Counted from the first letter of the stretch, positions 26,988 to 39,754 are shown. The stretch: DNA of 64,000 nucleotides from Dictyophora rubrovolvata (GCA_029959195.1 CP114119.1:1984001-2048000), one strand, 5' to 3'. Notes: generated from the sequence alone by a model not told the origin. Translations and numbers: made by a program.

Positions 26988-28631
26988 TTACAAGATTACA
27001 TAGAGTTTATCGACAAGGAACTCACAAAAGTCGATTTTTTCTCGGAAAGCGACGATACCTTTTCCAAATTTCTCACGGTCTTTGATAATCTCGGAGCGGA
27101 ACAGATTTATAATATGACTACTCGTACAGACTTGAAGTGGCAATATCATTCAAAAATCGTAAAAACGCGTGTGCATACGACAAAAATCATTAGTACCTAA
27201 GACTGTGGCGATACGGGTCGCATCGTCTGGTGCGTCAGGCAGTAACGCCTGTAGAAGTCCAGCTTTCAACAATAGTTCTCCAAACTGTGATCGAGATTCT
27301 GGAAAGACAAAGACATGGCGAAGATCCTTTGCCTTAATATGAGGGTTCAATACAGTGCTCTAAAAATAAAATGGTGGCGTACTGACATGATTACTCAAAA
27401 TCGACAGAATCCATTCTTGGGAGGGTCGTTCATCCATCAACTGAGAATTCTCGTTGATGGCCGCAACAGGATTGTTTGCCAATGCTTCAGGGAATTTACC
27501 CTTGCGCGGTTCTCGTTCCGTGATAATGTCTATTAACCAGGCTCTCCAAAGTTCCAATTTTGGCCCATCCATCGCAATAATCTTCAAAACCTTACGTAGA
27601 CGTTGCCAATCATATTCATCACCCCTCCAAAGAGGAGACTCGCTTGGTTGGTAGATAGGAATTAGACTTTCCATGGGGTTGTCCTCAAGATTTCGCTGTC
27701 TCTCTGTCGCCTCCGCTTGGAGATGTCCATCTGAGGGTCTAACCATCAACCGAACCCAACGTCGTCGACGAACAAAACCACCTGCACTAAACCATCCGAC
27801 CTTCGAACGCCATTCGCGTTTTCTAAAACACCAATTGTATTCAAACCTGTCCGTACGACTTAGCTTCTGTGTACGGCGAGAAACATAGCTCTAATTACCC
27901 ATCATGCTGGACCTCCCCATCCCCTCGCATGTCCACGAACCACGACTTGGATATCCATCTCCATGTCGGATCAGGGAGCGGATAGTCCTTCAAAGTCACC
28001 TTCCGAGATACGCGGCGAGAAGATGCCGTGCTTAGTTGTGTATCAGGGAATGTATAGGCAGGAGGATCGAGTCGAGGTAACAAGGAGCGACTGGAGTAAT
28101 AGGGAGTTGAAAACAATACGAAACTACATAAATGAGACGAACGTCAGAGTAAGTGCACTCAGGTTAATAATAGTAGTAAGAAGTGACTTTTGCTCACCCT
28201 CGCTGATTTTCGTATAGCACGGCCCATCTGAACTGATCCGATGTGTAGTTCGAGCGGTTGTAAGTTCCCTCATCACTAAATTCGATATCCAAAGGATCGT
28301 GATCTACCGCTTGCGGTTCTCCTTCTATTTGATTCATATCCACCGCTTTGACTACTGGACTAGGCTCGGATTTCCGTCGAGATCGAGCCTTTCTGGCTGA
28401 GGACACGCACGACAGAAAAAACAACCCCCTCCTCTTTTTCCTGTATACATCCTCTAAATGCTTCTTCGCGCCTTCCGCCATACTGGGTGATCCTGGACGC
28501 AGCCATTCGGAGGAGAACGCAGCGTGTGTGGTGGATGTGTCGTGAATGTCCATGTCGTCATGGTCGGACGAGCGCCCCGAAGTGTGACAATGCGTGTTCG
28601 TTTGGATTACCTCGACCATACTCTGGCCCAA
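26988..28631 (-). CDS. Peroxin/dysferlin-domain (DysF) protein
   Basis: Carries the dysferlin domain pair found in fungal Pex24/Pex30-type peroxins, yeast Spo73 and animal TECPR1. The N-terminal half (DysFN) is seen as FRWAVLYENQRG near 28220 and continues to PLPDPTWRWISKSWFVDMRG near 28000-27940. The join GEVQHDG/FEYNWCFRKREW and GGFVRRRRWVRLMVRPS (about 27830-27730) give DysFC. The remainder includes YDWQRLRKVLKIIAMDGPKL and ends IDFCEFLVDKLYVIL with TAA at 26988-26990. There is no obvious membrane span, so this is not a full Pex30-like protein. The first ATG is at 28631 and overlaps the REV3 start region on the other strand. The in-frame ATG at 28553 (MDIHDTSTTH) would avoid the overlap. 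The function is probably membrane-linked and is inferred only from the domain. Confidence 0.8.
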
Positions 28632-31600
28632 CCCGGATTACTCGACAATTCTGGCCTATCCAAAGTACCAGTGATACGTGTATTTGGGACAAGTTCTTTT
28701 GGATCACGCTGTTGTCTCCATATCCATCAAGTCTATCCTTATTTTTATATTGATTATCTCGGTTCACTGAATCCCGACAATGGTCCAAGAATTTATCCGT
28801 TTTTTTTGACTTGTCAAACTGATTTTTATCTCAGTTAAGAGTTATATTCATAAACTCAAAAGGTCGCTCAATCACGCGGTAGCACTTTCTCTTCGCCGCA
28901 ACCCGGATGGCCCGAATGCAAAGTACACACATGCCATCATTTTGGTAAAAGGTGTACCGTTTTATGGATTCCATTCAGCCTATCAGCCTTATCTAAAAGT
29001 AATGATGTCCGATCCAACCCACGTCTTCCGCATCGTGACTATCCTTCAATCCGGTGGCGTCATGGGTACGAAGTTTACGACTTACGAAAATCACCTCAGC
29101 TACTACCTGCAGTTCATGTGTGACTTTGGTTTATACGGATGTGGTTGGATTGATATTGACGGAGAGATATTATCACGCGAGTCATACTCAAGAAACGACG
29201 GTTCTATCTGCCCAGGCGATTTTTCCTTCCTGCCCTCTCCTTATTATCGACAAACTCGTCTACCTTTGGAATTAGACATCTCTTCACATCAAATTCGGAA
29301 CAGAGATGCAATTGAATTGCGTGATGTTCATTCGTCTTTACAAATACCTTCGACTCCGCCTTCCTCCCAACACTTGGTCCACAGTGTGCGTGAACTATGG
29401 GAAGATGAACGGCGCCGTCGGGCCGAAAACGGACTACCCGCTTCCCCTGATATGCCCACTGTTTTGAGTGAAAGTAGACGTGGTAGAGGGGTTGATTGGG
29501 TTGATTTGAACCGATTGGAAAATCTTCTTGATAAACAATGTGAATCAGAGAAGCGAACCGGGAAAACCTATCAACCCCGCAGCGGGGCTTGGGAGAACTC
29601 AGTATTGAATACCTTTGATAGCACTAAAGCACTGTGGGAGTTTTCTAAAAGGCAGCGAGTTACTCGGGTAAATGAAGTGGAACAGCGATATAATCATAAT
29701 TGGAGCGTTATGGCCATTGAAGAAAGGTTGGACGCCGGACCAGAAGAAATCCATGTGGACGAGATGTTGGTTTCAAATCGGGATATGGAAGAGGCTATCG
29801 CGAATGAAGAAGTGGATGTAATTCAAGACCCAGAATTAAGCGAAGGTGAGGGTGAAGAACTGGACGATTCAGACCGTCAGAGGTCAGAATAAAATTTGTG
29901 AAGGCACAATCCTTTCTAATTGAGCGCTATAATATTAGGGAACTCGACCTAGAAAACTCTCGTGGCAATGACGAAAATAATCAACGTGACATGGAAGCAG
30001 ATGTGTTTCTTGCAAAGGATGATACAAGTGCGGCTTCGTTTGGGTCTCCATTGCGCGACAAACTATGCAGAACTTCGTCCTGGAAGTCGTCTACCATTGG
30101 AATTAAGAATTCATATATGAAACCTCCCGGAAGCACTGCAACTGATTTTCAAAATGGTCTTAAGCCTTCGTTCAGTCAGCTGCCTTTTATACATCATCTG
30201 TCGAGAACAAGGTCATTTGTCTATGCCTTCGTTCCTCCTGATCCCTCTTCTTTAACGAATAGTTTTTCCGCCCACGGCTTGCCCAACAAAGAGTATAAAG
30301 ATCCTTTTTACTCAAACTCTCAAGATCTTCCCAAGCGACCAAGGGAGTATGCAGGGCAGATGTTTGATCTAACTCGCGGTGTTGGTATGGCTTCCCTACC
30401 ACCATGGAACGCTAACCCTGTCGATGGAGTTACTAAACAAGAGAGCATCAAACCATTTTGCGGATGGGAATATGCCGGTTGGCCTCCATCCAAACGCAGC
30501 GTGAAACTTTGGTTACAGGAGCTTCAATCTAGCGGCAAGTCAACAAGTTATCCTGCCGTACGTTTACTGGTCATACTTGATGCATATATATATCGTAACA
30601 TTAAAAATTAGGTTGAAAAACCAACTCAAGGATCTAGTCTAAACGGACCCACGCAACAAATATCAACCGAAAATATACGTGAAAAACAAAATATGACAAT
30701 ACTAGCTATGGAGGTTTTCGGTGGGTTATATAAGCTTGTTGAATAAGGCACTTTAAATGATTTTTCCTCAGCTAAAACAAGTCATGGTTCTGTACCAGAC
30801 CCTAATGTGGATGGACTAGTCGCAGCTTTGTATTCCTATCAAAGTGGAAATGCGGATATGAGCTCCATGTCTGGTATCAAGCGTGGAGTTTTGTTAAACG
30901 TTCAGGAAGAGCAATCATGGACATCTAATTTAATGGGGGGTTTTGCTGATCTTGAGATTTTTGCCAGTGAATTGGATCTTATCAATGGAATTATTGACCT
31001 AGTTGCGAACCTGGATCCTGATATTTTAGTTGGTTGGGAAATTCAAGGAGCATCCTGGGGATATCTACAAGCAAGAGGGAAAGAATTTGGTGGGTCGTGT
31101 TGTTTTCCATAATCAGCTGAAGATTGAATTCAATTCAGGACTGGATATAAGTGATTCGCTAGGTCGTGGACCAGCCAAACCAATGGATGGCGGTTCTGAT
31201 GAGTGGGGTCGCAGGACGACGTCAACATTCAAAGTAGTTGGACGCCACGTACTGAATGTCTGGAGGTTAATGAGATCTGAATTATCCTTGACTAGCTATA
31301 CTTTCGAAAATGTTTGCTTTTATTTATTGCATCGCCGGTAAGCATGAGAGTCGATATAGTACGAAATTGATGGTCAAGTCTTTGCAGGATCCCAAAATAT
31401 ACGCAAGCTACTCTGACCAAGTGGATGTTGGATACCGTCCCCAGTCGTATTACTCGTGTTTTGCGTCATCTCTTAAACCGAACCTCTATAACTCTGGAAA
31501 TCTTAGACAAGGCTGATGTTGTAACAAAAACTGCGTTAGTAACTATCAATTTGTGATAATTCGCAATTGTCGCTTATTATTTTTTTAAAAAAGTGAGTTT

Positions 31601-33882
31601 GCTAGAGTATTCGGCATAGATTTCTTTTCCGTCATTAGCCGAGGTTCCCAATTCAAAGTCGAATCCTTCGTCTTTCGCATAGCCAAACCAGAAAACTTTG
31701 TATTAATATCGCCCAACAAAAGCGATGTCAGTGACACCTTATCAAATGCATTGTATCCTGCTAAGTAGCTTTTTCCAGGTTGGCAAGCAAAATGCGGCTG
31801 AATGTATGCCTTTAATTATGGAACCATATTCAGCATTCTATAAAGGTCCTGTGGTAGTACTCGATTTCCAGTCCCTTTATCCTTCTATAATGATCGCATA
31901 CAATTATTGTTACTCGACTTGCTTAGGGCGCATACAAAGCTTTAAAGAGAAAAATAAATTCGGCGTCACCCACCTTGATAACCCCCCTGGATTATTATCT
32001 CACCTACGAGATTACTTGAACAGTTAGTCTTCGCACGACGGTTTATACTAACTAACCCATTGTTTTAAGTTTCTCCCAATGGGATGATGTTTGTTAAACC
32101 TCAGGTCCGGCAGGGACTACTTGGCAGAATGTTAACCGAGTTATTGGACACTCGTGTCATGATCAAGCAAGCCATGAAAACAGCCAGAGGGGATAACGTG
32201 AGTGTCTTGCACTAATTTCTAGACTCAGCACTTAATATTTTCGACTCCATTATGCCAATAGACCTTGCTTCGAGTCCTTGAAGCTCGTCAGCTTGGGCTA
32301 AAATACATTGCGAATGTTACATATGGGTATACCAGTGCGACGTTCTCGGGTCGCATGCCTGCGGTAGAGATAGCTGATGCCATCGTACAAAGTGGGAGGG
32401 AGACACTCGAAAAGGTCTGCATATTACTATTCTTTGCTTGTCATGTGCTTCTATTTCTATTTTACACCTTCAGGCCATCGATTTCATTGAATCAGCAGAA
32501 AAATGGAACGCTAGGGTAGTTTATGGAGACACAGACTCCCTCTTCATTTATTTGGATGGGAGAACAAAGGACGAAGCATTTGTAATTGGAAATGACATCG
32601 CAGATGCTATCACTGCGTTGAATCCAGCCCCCATCAAACTAAAGTTTGAAAAGGTGTGTCCACGCGTCACTGGCTCAGGAATCCCATTACAACTTTGATA
32701 GGTTTACTTACCTTGCGTTCTAATGGCTAAAAAGCGTTATGTTGGATTCAAATACGAGCGTCCCAATGACTCTACTCCTAAATTCGATGCGAAAGGTATT
32801 GAAACAGTAAGGCGCGACGGTACTCCAGGACAGCAGAAGCTAGTGGAACGATGCCTAAAGTAAGAACGACCAGCATAAAAGCCAAGAAACCTACCCTAAA
32901 TGTCGCTCAGAATTTTATTTCGGACTCAAGATCTTAGTGCAGTCAAACAATACTGTCAAACATACTGGCAAGACATTCTTGACGATGCAGTCTCGATTCA
33001 AGATTTCATCTTTTCCAAAGAAGTCAAACTGGGTACTTACAGGTAAAAGCATGACTTTTGCCTCTTCTGCCACCTCATAATTTCATTGCAGCGACAAAGG
33101 ACCCCCACCTCCCGGTGCAGTTGTTGCCGGGCGACGAGCCTTGATTGATCCAAATGATGAACCACAGTATGGGGAGCGGGTTCCTTACGTCATTTTACGC
33201 GGGGAGCCCGGAATGAGGCTAGTGGAGAGGGCAGTCTCCCCTGAAGGAGTACTAAATGCGAGGTGATTCTTCATCTTTTAAATATAATATCAATTTGGAA
33301 TGACACTGAAGCAGCAACAAACATATCGATGCGGAATATTATATTTCAAGAGTTTTGATTCCCCCATTGGAACGCATATTCAATTTAGTGGGGGCTGACG
33401 TCAGAAGCTGGTATAGTTCATTGATCAAAAGTGTCATTGCGGATAACATGGAAACCATCTTCATGTCTCCAAGTAAATTTGAACAAGGAGGAAATGACGA
33501 GGCTTTGAACGAACAAGAGAGGGCCTCAATAGATTCTTTCTATCGGAGTACGCGCTGCATGATATGTAAAAGCAAGGCCGAAGACGGTGGGGTGTTTGTC
33601 GAATTTCTTCCCACAGTACATTAATTAACCTTTCAATTAGTCATTTGCTTGACATGCAAGGATAACCCGGACGAATTAGCATATGCGGCTCTTTGCAAAA
33701 TGCATGATGTTCATGAGCGGTTGAGAAAAGCGCACTCCATTTGTGTCAGCTGTGCTTTGACGCCTCCGCAAGAAAACATCATGTGCGAATCTTTAGACTG
33801 TCCGTGGTTATTTGTCAGAAAACGGGCGACCAATGATTTGGATGGACTAAGAAATTTGGTGGAAACGACGGAAGTGGTATGA
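28590..33882 (+). CDS. REV3: DNA polymerase zeta catalytic subunit (REV3)
   Basis: A B-family DNA polymerase for translesion synthesis; it extends past damage with REV7. The ATG at 28590 gives MRVRLDYLDHTLAQPGLLDN, the expected REV3 N-terminus, continuing through VPVIRVFGTSSFG and CLHIHQVYPYF. Zeta-specific blocks follow: HLSYYLQFMCDFGLYGCGWI (about 29090-29150), FCGWEYAGWPPSKRSVKLWL (30460-30520), then an exonuclease-like region (DPDILVGWEIQGASWGYLQA, GRHVLNVWRLMRSELSL). Catalytic motif A is DFQSLYPSIMIAYNYCYSTC (about 31862-31920) and motif C is VVYGDTDSLF (about 32517). Two cysteine clusters close the protein: CMIC...CLTC, then CVSC...CESLDCPW. The second corresponds to the [4Fe-4S] CysB motif. 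About a dozen introns, several resolved in phase. Stop at 33880-33882. Apparently intact. Confidence 0.95.
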
Positions 33883-34053
33883 TTGTTATGTAAATGGCGT
33901 GAGCATCTATAATCTGTAAATTTGTTTATTCTTATTTCTGGGGAGGATTGTAAAACAGTTGAGAAAGGAATCAGAATATGTATTCTAAAATACGTCTCAA
34001 ATAAAACAATGGCTAACTTCTTAAATTCAACTTTCAACTATACGGTAAAATGC

Positions 34054-35061
34054 TCACTTCGGAGCTAATGCAGCCCATTGTGATCGGAAGCCCATTAATG
34101 AGGATATGAAACTTGAGAACATTAGTTATAAAGGAACAAAAACGTCAATAAAATCGTACCCTATCGTTCCAGCAACGCCATCGTTCAAATCCACAAGATT
34201 CGAAGCGGTGACCGGCAACCAAACGTCGAGCAAGTCAATAATAAGCTGGTAATGAGTAGCTGAGTTTTCACTGATTGAATTGGTAAGATTAACGGGAAAG
34301 TTTTTTAACTGATAAAAATTTACAACCTAGCAAGGGCAGCTAAGCGACTGCGCTTCACTCCATCATCAAGTTGGGATTTTTCGGACGTTGGACTACGAAG
34401 AGCCTTGCCCTCACTGGCCAAACGGTTACTCTTCAAAAATCCGTTTGTGATACTGAATATAATTCCGGATAACCAGAAACGATAAGATAGCTTATTGTAC
34501 TTTGCGGCTTGCTCCGGAGTGAAAGTGACAAAGCGGATGGAATGAGCCTTTTCAGGAACTTTAGATCATGACACAATTCAAATTTACCCAGGACCCACCC
34601 AGACGAGCATATCATAGGATAAATATGCGAAATAAGACAGCTGACGAGCCATAGTAGTGATTTGCTCGGAAGGTGGTCCGCCTGTCTGAACAGCTCGCAA
34701 AGCCGCTTGAAGGCTTTCTAAGGGTTTCAGCAGTCTCATTACTAGAACGAATCCATGTTATGGGAATGCTTCATCAATAGGCGAGTAAACGTACGCTTTC
34801 TGCCACTAGCAAGGCTAGACTTTAAATTGTTCCATCGGGAACCTTCGACGACATATCCCCGACGTATCAACGCCCATGCGAATAACCTCGCAAAGTATTG
34901 GGCTGCACGATATGCCTTGAAGAAGATTAAAAACACTAGCACGGATTACAACCGTTCGGATATGGCGAGCCCACCTTGTCTCTACCGTTAGTCGTAGCCA
35001 ACACTTTCAAAAACTGGGAAGTATACGGATGGAGAATAAGCTGAGACGCAGCAGAACTCAT
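34054..35061 (-). CDS. PEX11: Peroxisomal membrane protein PEX11
   Basis: PEX11 elongates and divides peroxisomal membranes. The ATG at 35061 gives MSSAASQLILHPYTSQFLKV followed by LATTNGRDK. After the first intron come AYRAAQYFARLFAWALIRRG and RWNNLKSSLASGRK, then LMRLLKPLESLQAALRAVQT, all classic PEX11 blocks. Later exons give KAHSIRFVTFTPEQAAKYNK and YRFWLSGIIFSITNGFLKSN, a predicted membrane helix. The last exons are HYQLIIDLLDVWLPVTAS and FISSLMGFRSQWAALAPK, ending with TGA at 34054-34056. The gene converges on REV3, with 171 bases between the stops. Five or six exons join in phase. Normal length (about 250 residues). Confidence 0.93.
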
Positions 35062-35600
35062 ATTGGGATCGTCGTCGTCGGTAAAAGGAGGAGCGGAGGG
35101 AAGGGAAACGACGGTCTCGGAGTGCCTGTGGGATGCCGAGTTGCCTTGATACGTTTATCACATGTCAAAGCCCCAAATATATGTTCGGAGTTTGAAAACA
35201 TGAATTGTATACCTTGTTCATGCGGTGGAGTGCAACGAGCAATAATACTGAAACTTAATTTCCACGTCTAATTTTCAATGTGCGGCTGTAAAAGGCTATA
35301 GCGTGGATGCTCCTGAACCGCGGTGAGGCACCTTCAACTTCGAGACTCGACAGACGTGGCACAAGGTTATGCCGTCCGCCCCTCCAAGTCCAAATTTATT
35401 CCCTTGTGCAAGGGCTCTCCATTCCCGTAGGATTTGCTTCCATATGCCACTTATTTGTATTTAATTGTATTTATGTGTATAGACACATTCGGATGGATTG
35501 TGTGCCTTATGACTAATCTAAAATTTATTTCTAGGTTCCTTTCCTTTATCTGTTGTTGTTTAGTCGTTTGCATTGACATTTTGTTACCTTCCAATCTTGT
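35062..35600. other. Intergenic, PEX11 promoter side
   Basis: No gene seen. The first part upstream of 35061 should carry the PEX11 promoter. The AT/T-rich part from about 35430 holds only chance open frames. The boundary with the helicase relic to the right is not marked by a visible terminal repeat. Confidence 0.45.
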
Positions 35601-36900
35601 CTTCGTCTCTTTGTTCATTCTGTCCAACTCATTGTCGAATTGTCATAAGTCTTCGTCCATCAGCTGGGACCGCTGGGTGAATAGTCTACTAATGTCGAAG
35701 TCTCTTAATAACCACGTGTGTTCCCGACTTATAGACCTCGGTAGCGCCACATAAGAGTTAAAAGGTGTTAAAGCACCCGTAGGGGGTTTCGCCATGTCGA
35801 TGATCAGCGGCGAAAGGGCTTGTCCTTGTGATTTGTAATCTGTGAATGCATAGGCGGGTGTTACTGCAAACTGCTCTTGATGAGTCGTGACTTTTGGCTT
35901 CTCCTGAATATCATTTGTCAAGATATCTTGGACGGCTCAACAGGAAGCACTTCTGGTAGACGATCCATTTGTATTGTTCAATGGTTGTCTGCCAGCTGAA
36001 ACAATAGAAGTTAGTTGGTGATGATGTACGCCTTCGGGAACAGGGGTTCGCATGGGTTGGTGCCGTTTGCTAATTGAGATTTTACGGCGATGTTGAATGT
36101 TATGATGATGCACATTCCTTCAAACAGATCTTGTTTACGAGGCAACTTCCAATTGTCTTCTTGCCTGTCATTAGCCTTACTTTGTTCAGAGGTGAGTGGT
36201 ACCTTTAGTTTCCCAGTGTAATCGTTACTGGGGCATCCCAGAATTGTTCTCCCTTCCTCCAAAGATATTTTTTCCATCATCCGCTTGTTCCAAACCTCGT
36301 GAACTGCCCGATTCCACGGAAAGGTTGAAAATTTTTTTGGTACTGAGCAATCCGTTTGCGTCAATGTTAGTTCCTCAACTCCATCATGTCTTCCTGTCGT
36401 TTTACAATACCTATTCAGTATCTCCAACTACCCTGTATCCACCGACCGCATCTGTTGTTCCAACACAACTACCGTCTTGAAGCGTGACAATATGTCATAT
36501 CCAATCTGAGCCCAAATGTATTTCGAAGGTGGTCATTACTGGAACTAATGATACTTCAATGTTTGAGTCGTTATTTGTTATTGAGCTGGTTATGTTGTCA
36601 ATGTCTCCATTTATTGTTTTCTTCCAGTCATTCATTCGATGATATCCATGCTGGCGCGTGTTGCTGAACAACTTCCTTGGAAAGAGTGTACACAGTTGGA
36701 ATCAAAAACACCCCACATTCTTCAGCGATTTCCACTGCTTTTTCACCAACAATTCACTCCCTTGCGACAGATGATTTCTTTTCGTACTCCGTAATGCACT
36801 CGTCATCCAAATTAGACTTTGTTTCCTTACCATCGCTTGACGACTGTGTCTCCATAAGGTGGTGATATACCATTCCTCTAATTCTGCGTCCCGGCTTTCA
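35600..36900 (-). mobile_element. PIF1-like helicase relic, probable Helitron fragment
   Basis: Reading right to left, a decayed frame resembles the C-terminal part of the PIF1-type helicase of fungal Helitrons (rolling-circle DNA transposons). Recognisable parts are VVVLEQQMRSV (about 36470), FSTFPWNRAVHEVWNKRMME near 36330-36270, LFEGMCIIITFNIAVKSQLA near 36120-36060, and the conserved end PAYAFTDYKSQGQALSPLII near 35850 with FNSYVALPRS near 35750. The last two are the hallmark Helitron helicase motifs for strand annealing and arginine contact. Frame changes and stops separate the pieces, and the Walker A/B part and Rep domain are absent, so the copy is truncated and inactive. No 5' TC or 3' hairpin-CTRR end was found. 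A host PIF1 pseudogene is a less likely reading. Confidence 0.7.
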
Positions 36901-37440
36901 TACTTACGGTGGTTTTCGAACGGAAAAACAGCGACTTGCTTAAAGACAACTGAAAGAGGTTATTCTTAATAGTTTGGGAGATAGCTTGACAAAATTGAGG
37001 ACGTAGAAGATAAAAAAAAGGAAAGGTCAACCGCAAACAAGTCTACATACTCTGTTCAGAAGAATAAGAATCGTGGATAAAAATGACCCAGTCACATGCA
37101 AGGTTCTGGCGGCTGCGGACGCCTCTAGTATGACATATGCACGTGTCGAAGACCGTATGTATATGGGTTTTCTTGAAACCTCATGCGCGTGTATTGTATA
37201 TGTCAAATGTATATGAGCTTGAAATTGGGTTCAAGTTCGAAATTAATATCCTTCGAATACTTACTGAATGTCCTATTTATGTGCGATATATAAATAATCA
37301 ATTAATTGCCTCTCCGACATATGAAGCGACGTGTCGTCGAAACTGAGTGTTTGGACTAAGGCTTGCCAGCGAGCCCGAGCCTGACGCTTTTTTGGCCAGC
37401 GCCAACACCTTCAGACTTTCCCTCGTTACGTAACTACAGC
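36901..37440. other. Intergenic, promoter of PTM1-like gene
   Basis: AT-rich spacer with no gene. The plus-strand frame at 37137-37346 has no family character. The region lies between the helicase relic and the signal-peptide start at 37441. Confidence 0.45.
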
Positions 37441-39754
37441 ATGCTCGCCGCTCTACTTCTGTTGGGTTCGATTGCTCTGGCCAGAAGTTATGAAGTTTCT
37501 GTTTCGGACCACGATTTGGATAGACAAATTTGCAGCGGGATGTGGGCCGGACAGGAAACCTATATAAATGGTATGCAAAGACAAAATAGTCCGTCGTATT
37601 GAAGTGACGACATAAGCTTTCTAGTTACGTTTGAACCTCATTCACAAGGCCAGCTAACCATAGTTCTTTATGAATGGAAAGATGTCCCATATCTGGGCAA
37701 GCCAACATCAGAGCTTGACGATACATTACCAGTATGTTTGGTCTCTGGTATTTTACCAGCCATATTTAATCACACAGAGGACCTACATTTGCACGGACGA
37801 TGCTTTGAACAAGGGCTTATGCATGGCCGCGGAACTTGGTTTTTTTATCTTCAACCTACCTCCCGATAAACCCATGAACGATACTTCATTCTGGAGCGCT
37901 CGTTTGGCTTTTCAGCCTGCCGAGTCTGCAAGTAGTTCTAGCGGTCTCTGGAATAATCCTCAGGGCAACCCTACTCCGACGAAAGGTGAATATGATAGCC
38001 CATGGAGAGTAGCTCGTCAAACATCGGGAGGGAACGAACCGCCTCAAATTACTGTATACAGCGGTCCCATTAGATATGAAGTATCAAAAACAGGCTATTA
38101 TTGTGTAGGTGTGTGCAAACCTTTAGTAGTCCTAATCTACTCGGTTTTCAATGGCAAAGTCAAGCTATCGTTCCTTTAACTGTTGATGTGATCCCGAAAC
38201 GACAAAGCCCCGCCACTCCTCATCCCGAGTATGAAGGAACAATTCTATTCAAAAATGTGTTTAATGGCAAATTGCCGGCTTCCGACTACCCAAAAGTAAA
38301 CGTACGGTCATTGCTTTTATTTCCTTGAGAATTTTCTCAAAGTTAACAGTTTTATCTGGCAATTTTCTTGACATATACCATATTGGGAGGTATATGGGCT
38401 GCAATATCTCTCAAATACCGGGATGAGTTATTACCAGTACAAGTTGGTGATTTTTCTTTCGATTGGTCGGCAGCTACATGTTGAAATTCCCAGTATTACA
38501 TATCGGGTCTTGTCGGGTTCCTCATAATAGAAAACATGGCAAATTTTGGTTCGTTTGTTCTTTTTATTGGATGGGGTTGACGTTTTACCATGTACCAGCG
38601 TATTATCGATATCTCAATGTTCACGGCTCAGGAGCGGGGGCAACCGCTTTCTTATTTGTTGGTGCGTAAATGATATTAATGATATAGTCGCCTTGTTGCA
38701 CAACACACTGCGTAGTCTCTATCCTGGATGCGGGAAGAAATGCACTGTCATTCTTCCTTCTGCTCATTGTTTCACTTGGTCTAAGTATTGTCAGAGAGTC
38801 ATTGGGCAAGGCCATGCTGCGTTGCCGCATTTTGACTGCTGCCCACTTCGTATTTGGAGGTATGTACGGTCTCTTTCGATCTAGAAAAGTATGTTTACAC
38901 TTTCCACAAGTACTTTACTCGGTGGGAATTGTTGAACTAGAATTAGAGTCCACATCTGCGCTCGTCTTGTTGTTATTCGTGATCCCATTAGCTTTCACAC
39001 TTAGCGGGTTTATGCTATGGATTATGTACGCCTTAAACGGTATGTTACATATACTTTAATTTTACTTCATCTCCTAACAGTGGTTTCGTAGGAACTACTG
39101 CCGAACTACAGGCGAGAAAGCAGTATTACAAGCTGTCCATGTTCAGGCGATTATACTATGTTCTAATAGGAACGGCTTTGTGTATCCTTGGATTTTTTGT
39201 AATATCATCTCTTCAGTTTTCGAATCGTTTGGCAGAAGGTAAGATTGGTCGTCAAGATTTCAATACGTCTTTCTCCAAATGAACTGCATTAGATTATGCG
39301 GCGAATTCATGGAAGACTCGTTGGTGGCTACTGGACGGATTCTTGGTATTACTCTACCTAGTCGTTTTCTGGGTTATTGCTTATTTCTGGCGTCCAACGG
39401 AACACAATCGAAGATGAGCATGCCATTTCTTTTTTTCTTCTTTAAGGAGACTCATCTCTTTTATTATTTTTGATATCTACATTGGCCATGTCAGATGAGT
39501 TAGCTCAGGATGAGAATGCTGCCGAAGACTACGAGTTCGACTCATTGCAGCGACATCACGATGAGGAGGAAGGGGCTGGTCGTGCACATGGAATAGCTCA
39601 AGACACTGTGCGTTCTGATTCGGTTGTATTCGAGATTGGCGATCAAGACAGCGACGACGAAGGTCACAAAAACCCTGAAGGGGCTATTCGACTAAGTCAC
39701 GATGATGAACGGGCTGGACTCATCAGCGAGAACGCGAGAAAGAAGAGAAGCTGA
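37441..39754 (+). CDS. PTM1: PTM1/GPR107-like seven-transmembrane protein
   Basis: A Golgi/endosome membrane protein of the lung-7TM (GPR107/GPR108, yeast PTM1) family. The ATG at 37441 begins a signal peptide (MLAALLLLGSIALARSYEVS). The lumenal domain has the conserved start DLDRQICSGMWAGQETYIN, then VTFEPHSQGQLTIVLYEW and TSFWSARLAFQP, and a late block EGTILFKNVFNGKLPASDYP. Seven hydrophobic helices follow from about 38340 to 39400, including YAVGIVELELESTSALVLLL-like VGIVELELESTSALV and FVIPLAFTLSGFMLW. The cytosolic tail is acidic (LAQDENAAEDYEFDSLQRHH, then VFEIGDQDSDDEGH) and ends at 39754. About eight introns. The function in fungi is poorly defined; a role in trafficking is inferred from homologues. 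Confidence 0.9.
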
